Source: Roseofilum acuticapitatum BLCC-M154 (GTDB lineage Bacteria > Cyanobacteriota > Cyanobacteriia > Cyanobacteriales > Desertifilaceae). From it: 64,000 nucleotides of DNA. The stretch spans positions 1-64,000 of the forward strand of contig NZ_JAQOSP010000133.1 in assembly GCF_030068475.1 (NCBI RefSeq). Direction: 5' to 3'. Of this stretch, positions 33,596-43,129 are shown piece after piece; position 1 is the first letter of the stretch, and every line of letters starts with the position of its first letter. Position numbers and translations under genes: made by a program. The notes under the pieces were generated by a model. That model saw only the letters and a list, made by a program, of their open reading frames with translations. It was not told the origin of the DNA and made no database searches.

Positions 33596-34477
33596 GTGGT
33601 TGACCAACCCCCCAATTCAGTTGAGGTAAAGAATGTGGATGAACTAAGAGCAGCCCTAGAACTAGCCACAGAAGAAGAGTTACAACAGTTAACCCATCTC
33701 CTATTTCAGCGCAAACTAAACCCCCTAGATTATGTTTATACCCCCGATCCGATCGCCGTTCAAAGTCAAAATCGCCAACAGTGGATTGATGCCATAGAAG
33801 AGCGCTTCCAATTCTTGGCGGCTGATGGCTTCACGGTTTTACGCGGACAAACTCAGAATATTACCTATCGTCAAGTCCTCATTCAAGTCTGTCAATACCT
33901 GAAACTTGCCTATTGCGAAGCCCTCTCCACCACAGAACTCGAAGCGGAAGTCTTTTTACACCTGATTCGTCGCTCCTGGAAAAAGCTACCAGCCGAGCAA
34001 AAACGGGGCTTAAAAGAGCGTATCCGTAAAGCGCTTGTACAATCAAATTTTGCCGAACCCCTGCCTTTATCGGCTCAGAAAGACCCGATCGCCGTATTTT
34101 TAAAAGGGGGATGCGCCTTTGCCGTTAATTCCGTCATCCGCCCCGTGGTCGTGCAGAAACTCGCCCAACAATTTGCCCTCCACTTTGCCGCCTATCAAGC
34201 CGCCAAACAAGCCCTAGTTCGCGGTGGGGCGATCGCCGCCACCAAGCTCCAATCCCAAATTGTCCTGCAAAAAGCCACCCTGGGCATGGCTGGCAATGCC
34301 GCTCGCTATGGGGCAGCCAGAACCCTATTTGCCGTCCTCGGCCCCGCCCTGTGGGCCTGGTTTTTCGCCGATCTCGGTTGGCGGGCGATCGCCACCAACT
34401 ACACCCGCATCATCCCCACAATCTTTGCCCTCGCCCAAATTCGGCTCACCCGTTCCACCGCTTGGGAAATGGCATGA
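33596..34477 (+). CDS. YaaW-family protein
   Basis: The 293-aa protein starts at GTG 33596 and matches the cyanobacterial YaaW family. It has VDELRAALELATEEELQQLT, PLDYVYTPDPIAVQSQ, AEVFLHLIRRSWKKLP and a C-terminal hydrophobic part with LFAVLGPALWAWFFADLGWR. The N-terminal two-thirds is soluble and helical; the end has one or two membrane-associating helices. No activity is known. Its stop overlaps the start of the next gene by 4 bp (ATGA at 34474), so both are translated from one message. Confidence 0.83.
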   Translation: MVDQPPNSVEVKNVDELRAALELATEEELQQLTHLLFQRKLNPLDYVYTPDPIAVQSQNRQQWIDAIEERFQFLAADGFTVLRGQTQNITYRQVLIQVCQYLKLAYCEALSTTELEAEVFLHLIRRSWKKLPAEQKRGLKERIRKALVQSNFAEPLPLSAQKDPIAVFLKGGCAFAVNSVIRPVVVQKLAQQFALHFAAYQAAKQALVRGGAIAATKLQSQIVLQKATLGMAGNAARYGAARTLFAVLGPALWAWFFADLGWRAIATNYTRIIPTIFALAQIRLTRSTAWEMA

Positions 34478-35706
34478 CCCCAGCATCGGCTCAAAGACCC
34501 TGGTTCTGTCTCCAAGGTTGGTTAGCCACCTTTGTCTTTAGCCCCTTCATCGGCGCATTATGGGGGCTGGTTTTCCTCTTCGATGTGGCACGAAACCGAG
34601 GAGACCAAGCCCTCCGTCGTCCCTTCACCCAAGGGCTGATCTTTTTCGCGCTCGGCCTCATCTTCACCTGTTTAATGGCAGAATTTCCCGGAGAAGCAGC
34701 CCTCGGTTTAGCCCATTTTCTGCCCTTTATCCTCATATTGGTCTTTCTCGGAGAAATCATCAACACCCCCGGTCATCTACGCCGCATGGCTTCCTGGGTG
34801 GTCTTCTCTTCCCTCCCCGTCGCCATCATCGGCTTAGGACAACAGTTTTGGGCATGGTCAGGGCCGATCCGATGGCTAGGTATCGTCATTGACTGGCCCT
34901 TAACCGCAGGAGGGATGCCCCCCGGCCGTATCTCTTCCGTCTTTAGCTATGCCAATGACTTAGCTGCTTATTTGGTAGTGGTTTGGATACTTGCATTAGG
35001 ATTATTACTCGAAAAACGCCCCAAAAAACGCTGGTTTTGGATCGGGTTAGGAGTGACTACAGTTTTAGATGGCATCACCCTATTTTTAACCCATTCTCGC
35101 AATGCCTGGGCGATCGCCACCTTAGCCATTTTAGCCTACGCCCTCTATTGGGGATGGGGCAAACTCGTAGCCGCAGTTATAGCCCTCTGTGGACTCATTC
35201 TCTGGTCAGCCTTTGGCATCGATCCCTCCCGACAATGGGCGCGGATCGTCGTCCCTCCCTACATTTGGGCTAGACTCAGCGATGAAATGTTTCCCGACCG
35301 CCCCATTGCCCAACTGCGATCGACCCAATGGCAATTTGCCCTAAATCTCACCCATCAACGGCCCTTTCTCGGTTGGGGACTGCGGAGTTTTTCCCCCCTC
35401 TACGAAACCCAGATGAACTATTGGATTGGCCATCCCCACAATTTACCCTTAATGCTGTTAGCCGAAATCGGTATTCCCTTAACCATTTGGCTCTTCTGTT
35501 TAGTCGGTTGGATCTTAGCCAAAGCCGCCCTTCTCCTCTCCCGTTTACCCCGTCAAACTGAAGGCGCAATCTTGTTTACTTATTTACTTGCCTTTGCCGG
35601 AATCACTCTCTTTCACCTCTTAGATATTCCCCTCTTTGACTCTCGGATCAATTTCCTCGGTTGGTGGCTTTTAGGGTCAATTTTAGGATTAGTTTATAGG
35701 GATTAA
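34474..35706 (+). CDS. O-antigen ligase-family (Wzy_C) membrane protein
   Basis: From the ATG at 34474 this is a 410-aa protein with about ten membrane helices. The Wzy_C region includes a periplasmic loop and HNLPLMLLAEIGIPLTIWL near the end. LTHSRNAWAIATLAI in the middle is typical of O-antigen ligase and IctB-like proteins. It may join or polymerise surface glycans, but cyanobacterial homologues are also called IctB without clear function. An ORF reading back to 34351 overlaps the YaaW gene in another frame and is rejected. It is coupled to YaaW. Confidence 0.83.
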   Translation: MTPASAQRPWFCLQGWLATFVFSPFIGALWGLVFLFDVARNRGDQALRRPFTQGLIFFALGLIFTCLMAEFPGEAALGLAHFLPFILILVFLGEIINTPGHLRRMASWVVFSSLPVAIIGLGQQFWAWSGPIRWLGIVIDWPLTAGGMPPGRISSVFSYANDLAAYLVVVWILALGLLLEKRPKKRWFWIGLGVTTVLDGITLFLTHSRNAWAIATLAILAYALYWGWGKLVAAVIALCGLILWSAFGIDPSRQWARIVVPPYIWARLSDEMFPDRPIAQLRSTQWQFALNLTHQRPFLGWGLRSFSPLYETQMNYWIGHPHNLPLMLLAEIGIPLTIWLFCLVGWILAKAALLLSRLPRQTEGAILFTYLLAFAGITLFHLLDIPLFDSRINFLGWWLLGSILGLVYRD

Positions 35707-35717
35707 CACTTACTTAA

Positions 35718-36137
35718 CTAGACTGACCAATCCTCAAGGGCTAAACCAGGGATACGCTCAAAATCTTTTCGATTCCGCGTGATTAGTCTTGCTCTTTGGC
35801 TTAAGGCGATCGCTGCAATTTTCAAATCTTGTGTACCAACCCGAATTTTCTGAGCCAGTAGCGATTGAAAACAATCTTCTGCTTGAGCATCATAATCCAA
35901 GACTCTAAAATTTTGTAAAAAATCAATAGTTTTATTGAACCAGTAATAAGAATAAATGCGTTCTTGAGGCTGATTGGCTTTACGAATTTGTGCCAAACGA
36001 CCTCGAATTAATTCTTCAACACTAATCACCGTGATAGCAATTTGCTCAGGTCGAATCACCAGGAGTTGATATCCTAAAGCTTGATGACCTCGTTGATAGA
36101 GACTTAAGTGATCGCTGTCCAAAATGTATAATGTCAT
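35718..36137 (-). CDS. PIN-domain toxin
   Basis: This 139-aa PIN protein starts YILDSDHLSLYQRG with the first Asp and has ISVEELIRGR with the conserved Glu. GTQDLKIAAIALSQRARLIT carries another Asp, followed by NRKDFERIPGL, the usual C-terminal pattern. It should cleave RNA. The antitoxin candidate precedes it by 5 bp on the same strand but is HicB-like in its N-terminal part rather than RHH- or AbrB-like. The toxin looks intact. Confidence 0.85.
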   Translation of the reverse strand: MTLYILDSDHLSLYQRGHQALGYQLLVIRPEQIAITVISVEELIRGRLAQIRKANQPQERIYSYYWFNKTIDFLQNFRVLDYDAQAEDCFQSLLAQKIRVGTQDLKIAAIALSQRARLITRNRKDFERIPGLALEDWSV

Positions 36138-36142
36138 TGAAG

Positions 36143-36460
36143 TTATGAGATGGCTCGATCCAATCCAGTTTCTCGATCGATCTCGTCTCTATAGGCTTGA
36201 ATTTCAGCTTGTAGATCGTCAAAGGTAGGATCGTCTTTAAACCAACCAAATTTGTCTATACAAGGATTGCCGGTCTGGGTTGCTAGTGGAAGATCAACTT
36301 GAATGACTTCAACTTTATTCGTTAGATAGTCCAGCAGTTGGGATTTAAGCCGATCGATCGCGGCATCACGGCTATTTTCGACAACCATGACTTCAGGCCA
36401 TTCTTTGGCACGAGCAATATACTTATCATCTTCTCGACTGAGAATTACGTCATACATCAT
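36143..36460 (-). CDS. HicB-like antitoxin paired with a PIN toxin
   Basis: The 105-aa protein begins MYDVILSREDDKYIARAKEW (start at the first or second Met) and EVMVVENSRDAAIDRLKSQL, the beta-beta-alpha pattern of HicB-type antitoxins. It has an acidic C-terminal tail (DLQAEIQAYRDEIDRETG) that could cover the toxin. Its partner is a PIN protein rather than HicA. Such HicB-like/PIN pairings occur in cyanobacteria, so the pair is plausible, but pairing is inferred from adjacency alone. Confidence 0.7.
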   Translation of the reverse strand: MMYDVILSREDDKYIARAKEWPEVMVVENSRDAAIDRLKSQLLDYLTNKVEVIQVDLPLATQTGNPCIDKFGWFKDDPTFDDLQAEIQAYRDEIDRETGLDRAIS

Positions 36461-36539
36461 TCGCGTATCTCCTGCTCATCATTAGATGTAATATAGCGCT
36501 AGGTGCTGGTAATGGGTAATGGGTAATCCGTAAATTAAC

Positions 36540-37451
36540 ATGACTTTTTTTCATAAAGATAAAGACTTAGCCCATCTGGGATATCAGATCCTGGATAATA
36601 CTTGGACAGCCTTTCCGCAATTGAGCCAAGATCAAGTCGCTCTGACTTGGGTGGTGTACGATCCTCCCATTTGGGTGAATACCGGGGGAGCGCTATCGGC
36701 ACAAGAGTTTTGGAAACATCCGGTGAGGGGGTTTGAATATCGGGGAAAACAGGCGATCGCCTCCGCGCATATCGTCACCCTGTTCTATTTAGTTGCTATC
36801 TATGAGTGGTTAGAAACCGGGATGGCGGTTTCTAGTCCAGAATTAGAACGGGCAATTCGGGATATGATCCGCGATCGCAACCCCGATGCTACCAGTTTAG
36901 TTCTCGATGTCTTAACCGGAACCACCAGCGGCCCGGAGTTTTCCGGAGGCCCCTTTGAAACCTGGAAGTCCCAGCGCAATATTGTTAACCGCTATTTTCA
37001 AGCCTTGGGATGGCCAGAATTAGAAGCCATTAATGTCAACCAAAAAAACTGGCATCATGGTGCTTATGGCCGCGATCGCCTCTTTTTAGGCCCGCAAATG
37101 GAAAACCAAAATCGTCTCACCACCAACGCCACCGCTCGCCTATTGCACAGTATCATTGGTGGCGTAGCCGTCTCCTCTAAAGCCTCTCAAGAAATGATGG
37201 CCCTGATGCGTCGGGAAATTGACCCCAACCAAGACTCAATTCTCGGTTTTCTCGGTCAAGGGTTACCCCCAACGGCTGCCCTGTGGTCAAAATCAGGATT
37301 GATGGGAACCTTGCGCCATGAAAGCGCCTATATTGAAATGGGCGATCGCCAGCCCTATTTACTGGTCATTTTTACCGAACAAAGTGAAAATCCCCATCTC
37401 CTTCCCTTTATTTCCCAGCAAGTAGTAGCCGCCATGGGCAATCTAGCTTAA
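36540..37451 (+). CDS. Serine hydrolase-like protein, beta-lactamase/transpeptidase fold
   Basis: The 303-aa protein resembles cyanobacterial class A-like serine hydrolases. It has YRGKQAIASAHIVTLFYLV at the place of the usual SxxK helix and WSKSGLMGT at the place of the KTG strand. In the first motif the lysine after Ser is missing (SAHI), so catalytic activity is doubtful. There is no signal peptide or lipobox, unlike secreted beta-lactamases. Its function is not known. It is preceded by a short intergenic stretch after the toxin-antitoxin pair. Confidence 0.65.
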   Translation: MTFFHKDKDLAHLGYQILDNTWTAFPQLSQDQVALTWVVYDPPIWVNTGGALSAQEFWKHPVRGFEYRGKQAIASAHIVTLFYLVAIYEWLETGMAVSSPELERAIRDMIRDRNPDATSLVLDVLTGTTSGPEFSGGPFETWKSQRNIVNRYFQALGWPELEAINVNQKNWHHGAYGRDRLFLGPQMENQNRLTTNATARLLHSIIGGVAVSSKASQEMMALMRREIDPNQDSILGFLGQGLPPTAALWSKSGLMGTLRHESAYIEMGDRQPYLLVIFTEQSENPHLLPFISQQVVAAMGNLA

Positions 37452-37494
37452 GATATCCCTGGAGCGACTATCCCGTTCATCGAGGAGTGAGATC

Positions 37495-37525
37495 AATTAA
37501 AAATTAAAAATTAAAAATTAAAAAT
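37495..37525. repeat. ATTAAAA heptamer tandem repeat
   Basis: About four copies of the attaaaa heptamer lie between the serine hydrolase-like and outer membrane protein genes. It is the reverse complement of the run at 21433-21462. Confidence 0.75.
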
Positions 37526-37634
37526 GGGTAGGCGTTGGGGATAATGACCTCTAGCGACGCTAATACAGGATATACAGGGCCGCCCTGACCTTTTTCACCC
37601 CCATTCAATCGTAGTCAACATTTAAGGATTTGAT

Positions 37635-38453
37635 ATGACATTGATCATCACGGTTTTAAGGCGTATTAATTTATATTTATTCCTAAACTTGGCGGCCATT
37701 GTAGCGATCGCCCCCCAATCCGCATCCGCCCAAACTTCAGGGTATGCCCCCCTAGAAGCCCCCTATCTGGCTCCAGAGATTCCCGTAACCCCCACTGCCA
37801 TCAGTCCAGAAGCCTTTGAAGCTACCCTCGACACAGTACGCACCCAAACCCTCCCCAGCGCTCCTGTAACAGCTCCCCAGCAAATAAAAGCCACCTCTGA
37901 CTACGAAATACCCGGACAAGGGAGCGCCAACGCCCAAGAACTCGGAGAAACGCCCGTTTCTGGAGCATTCGCCCAAGCTCCAGAAGGTCAGAATAGCTAC
38001 TCAGTGGAACGGCGACGTTATGAAAGGAGCCAATACTACAACGGCTTTAGCTATATCGGTTTAGGCGCAACCATTGGCTTGCATGGTGAATCTTCTATGG
38101 GTAATGTTGGAGGTACAATTTTAAGCCGCGTTGCCTTTACCGAAAACTTCTCCTTCCGTCCCTCGGTCATTATTGGCGATGGTACGAGCATTACCATCCC
38201 CTTTACCTATGATATTCCCTTCAGCCGCGAACCCTACGGCCCGCCAGTAACTCTGTTTCTTGGTGGTGGATTTGGCTTAGACCTGAAAAATGGCACGCAT
38301 GGGCCGTTAATCACCACAGGGATTGATATTCCGTTTAGTAAAAATTTCACCTTTAATGCCACGTTAAACACAGGCTTTTGGGATGTGCGGGCGTTGGATT
38401 GGGGCTTAACTTTGGGAGTTGGGTATAATTTTCCGGGTTTGTTCGATCGCTAA
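37635..38453 (+). CDS. Secreted or outer-membrane-type protein of unknown function
   Basis: The 272-aa protein starts with a long signal peptide (hydrophobic stretch YLFLNLAAIVAIAP, cut near ASA/QTS). A Pro/Ala-rich linker (residues 35-125) follows, then a beta-rich C-terminal domain. Alternating hydrophobic residues (YNGFSYIGLGATIGLHG, VTLFLGGGFGLDL) and a terminal LGVGYNFPGLFDR suggest an outer-membrane beta-barrel of about eight strands. No family name can be given. It is followed closely by palindromic repeats. Confidence 0.65.
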   Translation: MTLIITVLRRINLYLFLNLAAIVAIAPQSASAQTSGYAPLEAPYLAPEIPVTPTAISPEAFEATLDTVRTQTLPSAPVTAPQQIKATSDYEIPGQGSANAQELGETPVSGAFAQAPEGQNSYSVERRRYERSQYYNGFSYIGLGATIGLHGESSMGNVGGTILSRVAFTENFSFRPSVIIGDGTSITIPFTYDIPFSREPYGPPVTLFLGGGFGLDLKNGTHGPLITTGIDIPFSKNFTFNATLNTGFWDVRALDWGLTLGVGYNFPGLFDR

Positions 38454-38455
38454 TC

Positions 38456-38670
38456 TCAAGTCCGGTTAATGGAAAAAGAAGCGGGCAAGATGCAAGTCCG
38501 GTTAATGGGATCAACAGAAGCGGGCAAGATGCCCGCACTGCTGGAGTGGGAGCGTCTCGCTCCCTACCTAAATTTTTAATGAGCGTTGCGCTCCCTAGAA
38601 ATCTAAATGAGCGTTGCGCTCCCTAGATTTCTAAATGAGCGTCGCGCTCCCTAGATTTCTAATGATGGTG
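38456..38670. repeat. Repeat cluster: agtccgg units, palindromes and gcgttgcgctccc units
   Basis: Two copies of agtccggttaatgg with agaagcgggcaagatgc are followed by ggagcgtctcgctccc. Three tandem copies of about 33 bp containing gagcg(t)tgcgctccctag then run to 38657. All are palindromic and intergenic, between the secreted protein and sulfite reductase genes, which converge. Confidence 0.7.
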
Positions 38671-38671
38671 T

Positions 38672-40612
38672 TTAACCTTTGTTAGCAATGTAGGCTTCTA
38701 AGACCTCCGTGGCTAATTGGGTCATGGACTTACCTTCCTGAGCGGCTAAGTCTTTAAACTGCTGATACACCGTATCGCGTACTCCAATCCGGTATCGGGC
38801 TTTACCCGATTCTTTGCCCGCAGCAACTAAGCCTGAGCCAGGAATATAACTCTCAGAAAAGGCTCTGAGCGCGTCAAAACCGACTCGATGACAAAAATCT
38901 CCAAAACTCTCAACTTTGCCGTTATTGAGGCGATCTTGCTTGAAATAGACGAATAATGGCTCTAGGGTGGACTCGATATCCTCATCCTTGACTTTATCTA
39001 GGAAGGGTTCGGAGAGCCGGTTTTGATTGGGGTCTGCTCCCAGCCAGACCTGGTATGCTCCAGGGGTTTGACCGACGAATCCTAATTCGGCAATATAGGG
39101 CCGAGCGCAACCGTTGGGACATCCGGTCATGCGGACGACAAAGTGTTCTTTGGGTAGTCCAACTCTCTTGAGTAAGGTGCGGATGCGAGCGAGAATGCCG
39201 GGTAGGGCCCGTTCTGATTCGGTTACAGCTAGGCCACATAAGGGGAGTGCTGGACAGGCCATGGAATAGCGGACTAGGGGATCGAGCCGTTCGGCATTAG
39301 TTTCGACTCCGTGTTTTTTGAAGATGTCGGTAATGGCCCCTCGATCTTTGGGATCGATTTCATAGATAATCAGATTATGATTGGGGGTGAGGCGTATGGG
39401 TAACTGAAACTGGGTGATGATTTCCCGCAGAGCGCTCTTGAGCTGGAATTTACCCTCATCTTTGACGCGACCATTTTCAATGGATAAGCCAAAGAATTTT
39501 TTACCATCGCCTTGATCGTGCCAACCTAGATAATCTTGATATTGAAATTCCGGTAGGGGTTTGAAGGGGGAGATGGGTTTACCGAAATAGTGTTCGACCT
39601 GAGCGCGGAATTTCTCCACACCCCAATCATGGAGCAGATATTTCATTCTGGCATGACGGCGGTTGTGGCGATCGCCATAATCTCGCTGAGTCGCCACAAT
39701 GGCCTTGACCAGATCGTACACATCTTCCTTCTCCACATAGCCAATGCGATCGGCCGCCCTTGCAAAAGTTTCCTCCTTATTATGGGTGCGACCTAAGCCA
39801 CCTCCAGCATAAACATTAAACCCTTCCAACTCTCCCGAATCATTCGTCATCACCACCAAGCTAATATCTTGAGTCAAAATATCAACCGAATTATCCCCCG
39901 GCACAGTCAAACAAATCTTGAATTTACGGGGCATATAATGCGTACCATAAATCGGCTCTTCTTTATCTGTGAAATTCGTGCCATTGATATTTTGATTACG
40001 GGCCGCCTTCACTTCTGGTGCTTCTTCCGCACTAATCACCTTTTCCCCATCCAGCCAAATCTCGTAATAGGCTCCCGTTTGTGGGGTGAGCAAATCGGCA
40101 ATCCGATTCGCATATTCCCAAGCATATTGATATTCTGGCTTGGTTTTATAAGGAGCAGCCGGAGCCATGACATTCCGATTTAAATCTCCACAAGCGCCTA
40201 GGGTAGACCCCATATTTTTAACGATCGTAGAAATCACCGTTTTTAGATTTTTCTTCAGAATTCCATGAATCTGAAACCCTTGGCGAGTCGTCGTTCTTAG
40301 GGTATGATTTCCATAGGTTTCCGATAAATTATCCAGCGCCAAATAGAGTTCTGGCGGAATAAAGCCCCCCGGACTCCGAGTCCTGAGCATCATTTGATAA
40401 TCTTTTTCTTCTCCTTTTTTGCGATTATCTCGATTATCTTGTTGATAGGAGCCATGAAACTTGAGAATTTGAATCGCATCGCCAGAAAAATGGGTCGTAT
40501 CTTCCAATAATTCAGAAGCAACCGGTTCTCGGAGAAAATCGCTATTTTCTTTGAGAACTTCTACCTTAGACGGCTTAGATGTGGTAGCGGGAGAATTCAA
40601 CGATGAAACCAT
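38672..40612 (-). CDS. sir: Ferredoxin-dependent sulfite reductase
   Basis: The enzyme reduces sulfite to sulfide with six electrons from ferredoxin, using siroheme and a [4Fe-4S] cluster. Ligand cysteines are in [16 protein letters not shown] and [16 protein letters not shown]. The N-terminal substrate-binding part has [10 protein letters not shown] and [14 protein letters not shown]. The 646-aa length is typical. An unusual end of about 40 residues ([20 protein letters not shown]) looks like a ribbon-helix-helix segment fused to the enzyme. It is divergent from crr7 with a 286-bp gap that should hold its promoter. Confidence 0.92.
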   Translation of the reverse strand: MVSSLNSPATTSKPSKVEVLKENSDFLREPVASELLEDTTHFSGDAIQILKFHGSYQQDNRDNRKKGEEKDYQMMLRTRSPGGFIPPELYLALDNLSETYGNHTLRTTTRQGFQIHGILKKNLKTVISTIVKNMGSTLGACGDLNRNVMAPAAPYKTKPEYQYAWEYANRIADLLTPQTGAYYEIWLDGEKVISAEEAPEVKAARNQNINGTNFTDKEEPIYGTHYMPRKFKICLTVPGDNSVDILTQDISLVVMTNDSGELEGFNVYAGGGLGRTHNKEETFARAADRIGYVEKEDVYDLVKAIVATQRDYGDRHNRRHARMKYLLHDWGVEKFRAQVEHYFGKPISPFKPLPEFQYQDYLGWHDQGDGKKFFGLSIENGRVKDEGKFQLKSALREIITQFQLPIRLTPNHNLIIYEIDPKDRGAITDIFKKHGVETNAERLDPLVRYSMACPALPLCGLAVTESERALPGILARIRTLLKRVGLPKEHFVVRMTGCPNGCARPYIAELGFVGQTPGAYQVWLGADPNQNRLSEPFLDKVKDEDIESTLEPLFVYFKQDRLNNGKVESFGDFCHRVGFDALRAFSESYIPGSGLVAAGKESGKARYRIGVRDTVYQQFKDLAAQEGKSMTQLATEVLEAYIANKG

Positions 40613-40898
40613 AGAACAAATGAGTGATTTTTTGCTACAATACCGAAGGATCTAACCCCACAGGGATTAGAAAACAAACCGAACGGTGTCATTCACTCCA
40701 AATTTACTTAACTTGGGTGATAATGACTAAACATCCAGTGAGATGATAATTGGGGTTTCTTTTCATTTTATCGGAAGTGGGGCCTCAAATTCAGAGAAGA
40801 TTAGATTTTCTTAAACTCACCTTTATAATGGGGATGGAGGAAAAAGAGCAGCTTCAAGTGCTGTCCTTTCAATTAATCACTTAAATCGAGGGACTAAA

Positions 40899-41159
40899 AT
40901 GCCTGATTCTCTAATGTATCAGTCCGATGGGTTTGTAGTTTTAGAACCGAATCAACCAGAGCAATTTCTGACGGAAGCTGAATTACTTGATAAGCTTAAG
41001 GCCCGTTTGAGTGAGAGCCAAGAGGAACTCCCCAGAGATTTACAAAAGTTTACTACTTTAGAAGACCAGGCCAAGTATTTGATGGAAACCTCTTGCGAAC
41101 TCGATCTTGGCCCGGGAACCTTCTTACAGTGGTATGTGGTGCGCTTAGAAAAATCCTAG
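40899..41159 (+). CDS. crr7: CRR7-like NDH-1 biogenesis protein
   Basis: The 86-aa protein matches the chlororespiratory reduction 7 family, needed for NDH-1 complex accumulation in chloroplasts. It contains MYQSDGFVVLEPNQPEQFLT, LPRDLQKFTTLEDQAKYLM and DLGPGTFLQWYVVRLEK. Cyanobacterial members are thought to share this role at the thylakoid, but that is by homology. It is followed 7 bp later by the convergent DUF2854 gene. Confidence 0.83.
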   Translation: MPDSLMYQSDGFVVLEPNQPEQFLTEAELLDKLKARLSESQEELPRDLQKFTTLEDQAKYLMETSCELDLGPGTFLQWYVVRLEKS

Positions 41160-41166
41160 GGAGGGT

Positions 41167-41736
41167 TTAACTGACGGGAGCGGGTTCACAGACGGCAATT
41201 AAGAATACATCAAAACAATCTTCTTCGCCGTCTTGGGGGGCAACTTCGACCCGCAAACCAGGGCCAAAAAAGCGTTCAATTTTCTCTCGTTTCTCTTGCC
41301 AACCCTCTAAGGAGACAAAAGGCGACTCAAACTCTAAAACCAAAGCATAACAGCCATCAACAGCGACTTCTCGAAGGCCAATTAAGAGGGGTCGTTCTTC
41401 GTCAGTGGGACTTAAGCCTAAACTTTTGAGAGACTCGTCTAAATGGGCTTCTTGGCCATAGCGATAGCGGGTCACATCTTTCCAGACTTGCAATTGAGTA
41501 TCAGTTCCCTGTTGGTCACGTAGGGCTAAAACCTCAGCAGAAGGTTCTTGAGTAACCGGGATGGGTTTTAATTCTGAGGCTTTTAGGGCTAGTCCTCCGA
41601 GTAAGAGGGGAATACCATAAAAAAATCCGGCTAAGTTGAGGGTAGGATGATTCGTAAAATAGGCAACAAAGCCTCCGATGGTTAAGAGACCACCCACATA
41701 TAAACCCACAGTGCCCAAGGAAATTTTGCGTAACAT
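41167..41736 (-). CDS. DUF2854 membrane protein
   Basis: The 189-aa protein begins MLRKISLGTVGLYVGGLLTI and has two membrane helices within the first 55 residues (GFVAYF, GIPLLLGGLAL). A soluble domain follows with VWKDVTRYRYGQEAHL and FESPFVSLEGWQ. This matches DUF2854, a family I recall from cyanobacteria and plastids. A thylakoid location is likely. Its role is not established. It converges on crr7. Confidence 0.8.
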   Translation of the reverse strand: MLRKISLGTVGLYVGGLLTIGGFVAYFTNHPTLNLAGFFYGIPLLLGGLALKASELKPIPVTQEPSAEVLALRDQQGTDTQLQVWKDVTRYRYGQEAHLDESLKSLGLSPTDEERPLLIGLREVAVDGCYALVLEFESPFVSLEGWQEKREKIERFFGPGLRVEVAPQDGEEDCFDVFLIAVCEPAPVS

Positions 41737-41860
41737 AATCGTCTTATTTAAGGAATCAATGACTACTTTATCGTTTCTGGAGAGCTACGACCAAACACCA
41801 GAGACGATCCACAACTATTATTATTGAGATAGTGTCGCAACGTTTTAGGGAGATTTTCTA

Positions 41861-42118
41861 ATGGTCACCAATAAGGACTTTAGTTCGTCCAAAACTCGTC
41901 AGTTACTCGATCAAATCAACTCCCTCAAGCGTGAAGATGAAACGCTCTATAATATTTTAGCGGTGGATGTGTGGGCGTTGGCGAAAACGATGGATGAGTT
42001 TCAGCCGGGGTTTTGGACGGCGTTTATGAAAAATCGGGAAAAGGCTCTGAAGCGGTTTATGAGTGAGGCGGCTAGAAATAAACAGGCTGATGGGAATACT
42101 CATCCATTTTTGCGCTAG
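41861..42118 (+). CDS. Conserved hypothetical small helical protein
   Basis: The 85-aa protein has SSSKTRQLLDQINSLKREDE and VWALAKTMDEFQPGFWTAFM, which looks like two helices. No family name is recognised. It overlaps the 3' end of the histone-deacetylase-like gene by 4 bp in convergent orientation. Its composition and predicted helices look like a real protein. Confidence 0.55.
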   Translation: MVTNKDFSSSKTRQLLDQINSLKREDETLYNILAVDVWALAKTMDEFQPGFWTAFMKNREKALKRFMSEAARNKQADGNTHPFLR

Positions 42119-43038
42119 AGCCGATAGTGATAATAGACATCTCTGGCGGCGCGGTGTAGGAGGGAGTGACGATAGACTAAGGCGGACATATCTTTGGCGT
42201 ATCCGCCGCCAATGACGCAAGCGACGGGGTATCCGGCGGCTAAACAGGTGCTGAGGACTTGCATGTCTCGGCGAAAGAGTCCGGTGTCGGTGAGGGCGAG
42301 TTTGCCGAGGGCATCATGGATATGGGGGTCAACACCGGCATCGTAGAGAATGAGGTCGGGTTTGAGTTGGCTGAGGAGGTCGGGGAGATAGGTGGCAAGG
42401 GTTTGTAGGTAGGGTTCGTCTTCCATGCCGAGGGGTAGGGGGATGTCGAGGTCGCTGGGGGGTTTGTGGCTGGGAAAGTTGATGTCGCAGTGCATGGAGA
42501 AGGTGAATACGCTGGGGTCGTCTCGAAATATCCAGGCGGTTCCGTCGCCTTGGTGTACGTCTAGGTCTACGATGAGGATTTTTTGGGCTAGGTTTAAGTG
42601 TTGGAGGACGCGGGCGGCGATCGCCAAATCGTTGAAGATACAGAAGCCGGTTCCGCGATCGGGGAAAGCGTGATGGGTTCCTCCGGCAGTATTACAGGCG
42701 AGGCCATGTTTAAGGGCGAGTTGACTGGTGAGAATGAAGCCACCAACGGCTCGACAGGTGCGCTGGGCTAGGGCCGGACTCCAGGGTAAACCGATGCGTC
42801 GCTGGGCCTTGGGGTCTAGGGTTCCTTGGCAGTAGGCTTGGATGTAGTCGGGGGTATGGACGAGTTGCAGCCATTCTACGGGGGGTAGTTCGGGGCTATG
42901 GACTTGGGAGGGGGTGATGATGCGATCGCTCAGAAGTAACTCATAGAGCAGCTTAAATTTGGCCATGGGAAACCGATGACCTGGGGGCAGAGGTGCTACA
43001 TAATCGGGGTGATAAACGATGGGAACAGATGTAGTCAA
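42115..43038 (-). CDS. Histone deacetylase-family (AcuC-like) hydrolase
   Basis: The 307-aa protein is a zinc-dependent deacetylase of the HDAC/AcuC class. It has GGTHHAFPDRGTGFCIFND with the catalytic His pair, LIVDLDVHQGDGTAWIF with metal ligands Asp and His, and YDAGVDPH with the third ligand Asp. In bacteria these act on acetylated proteins or small amines. The substrate here is unknown. It is divergent from the NtcB-like regulator; the 172-bp gap carries the NtcA-type site. Confidence 0.88.
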   Translation of the reverse strand: MTTSVPIVYHPDYVAPLPPGHRFPMAKFKLLYELLLSDRIITPSQVHSPELPPVEWLQLVHTPDYIQAYCQGTLDPKAQRRIGLPWSPALAQRTCRAVGGFILTSQLALKHGLACNTAGGTHHAFPDRGTGFCIFNDLAIAARVLQHLNLAQKILIVDLDVHQGDGTAWIFRDDPSVFTFSMHCDINFPSHKPPSDLDIPLPLGMEDEPYLQTLATYLPDLLSQLKPDLILYDAGVDPHIHDALGKLALTDTGLFRRDMQVLSTCLAAGYPVACVIGGGYAKDMSALVYRHSLLHRAARDVYYHYRL

Positions 43039-43129
43039 GGTAAGAAGACAAAATGAAAAAATTAAACTAAAGCACTTTATCTTGTATTGTTGAGTATACC
43101 TTGAGATTGTGACGGCTCATGGTTTATTT

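Noticed and set aside
37752-37976. 74-codon minus-strand frame within the secreted protein gene
   Set aside because: It is antisense to a gene with a clear signal peptide and has the Gly-rich composition of a shadow.
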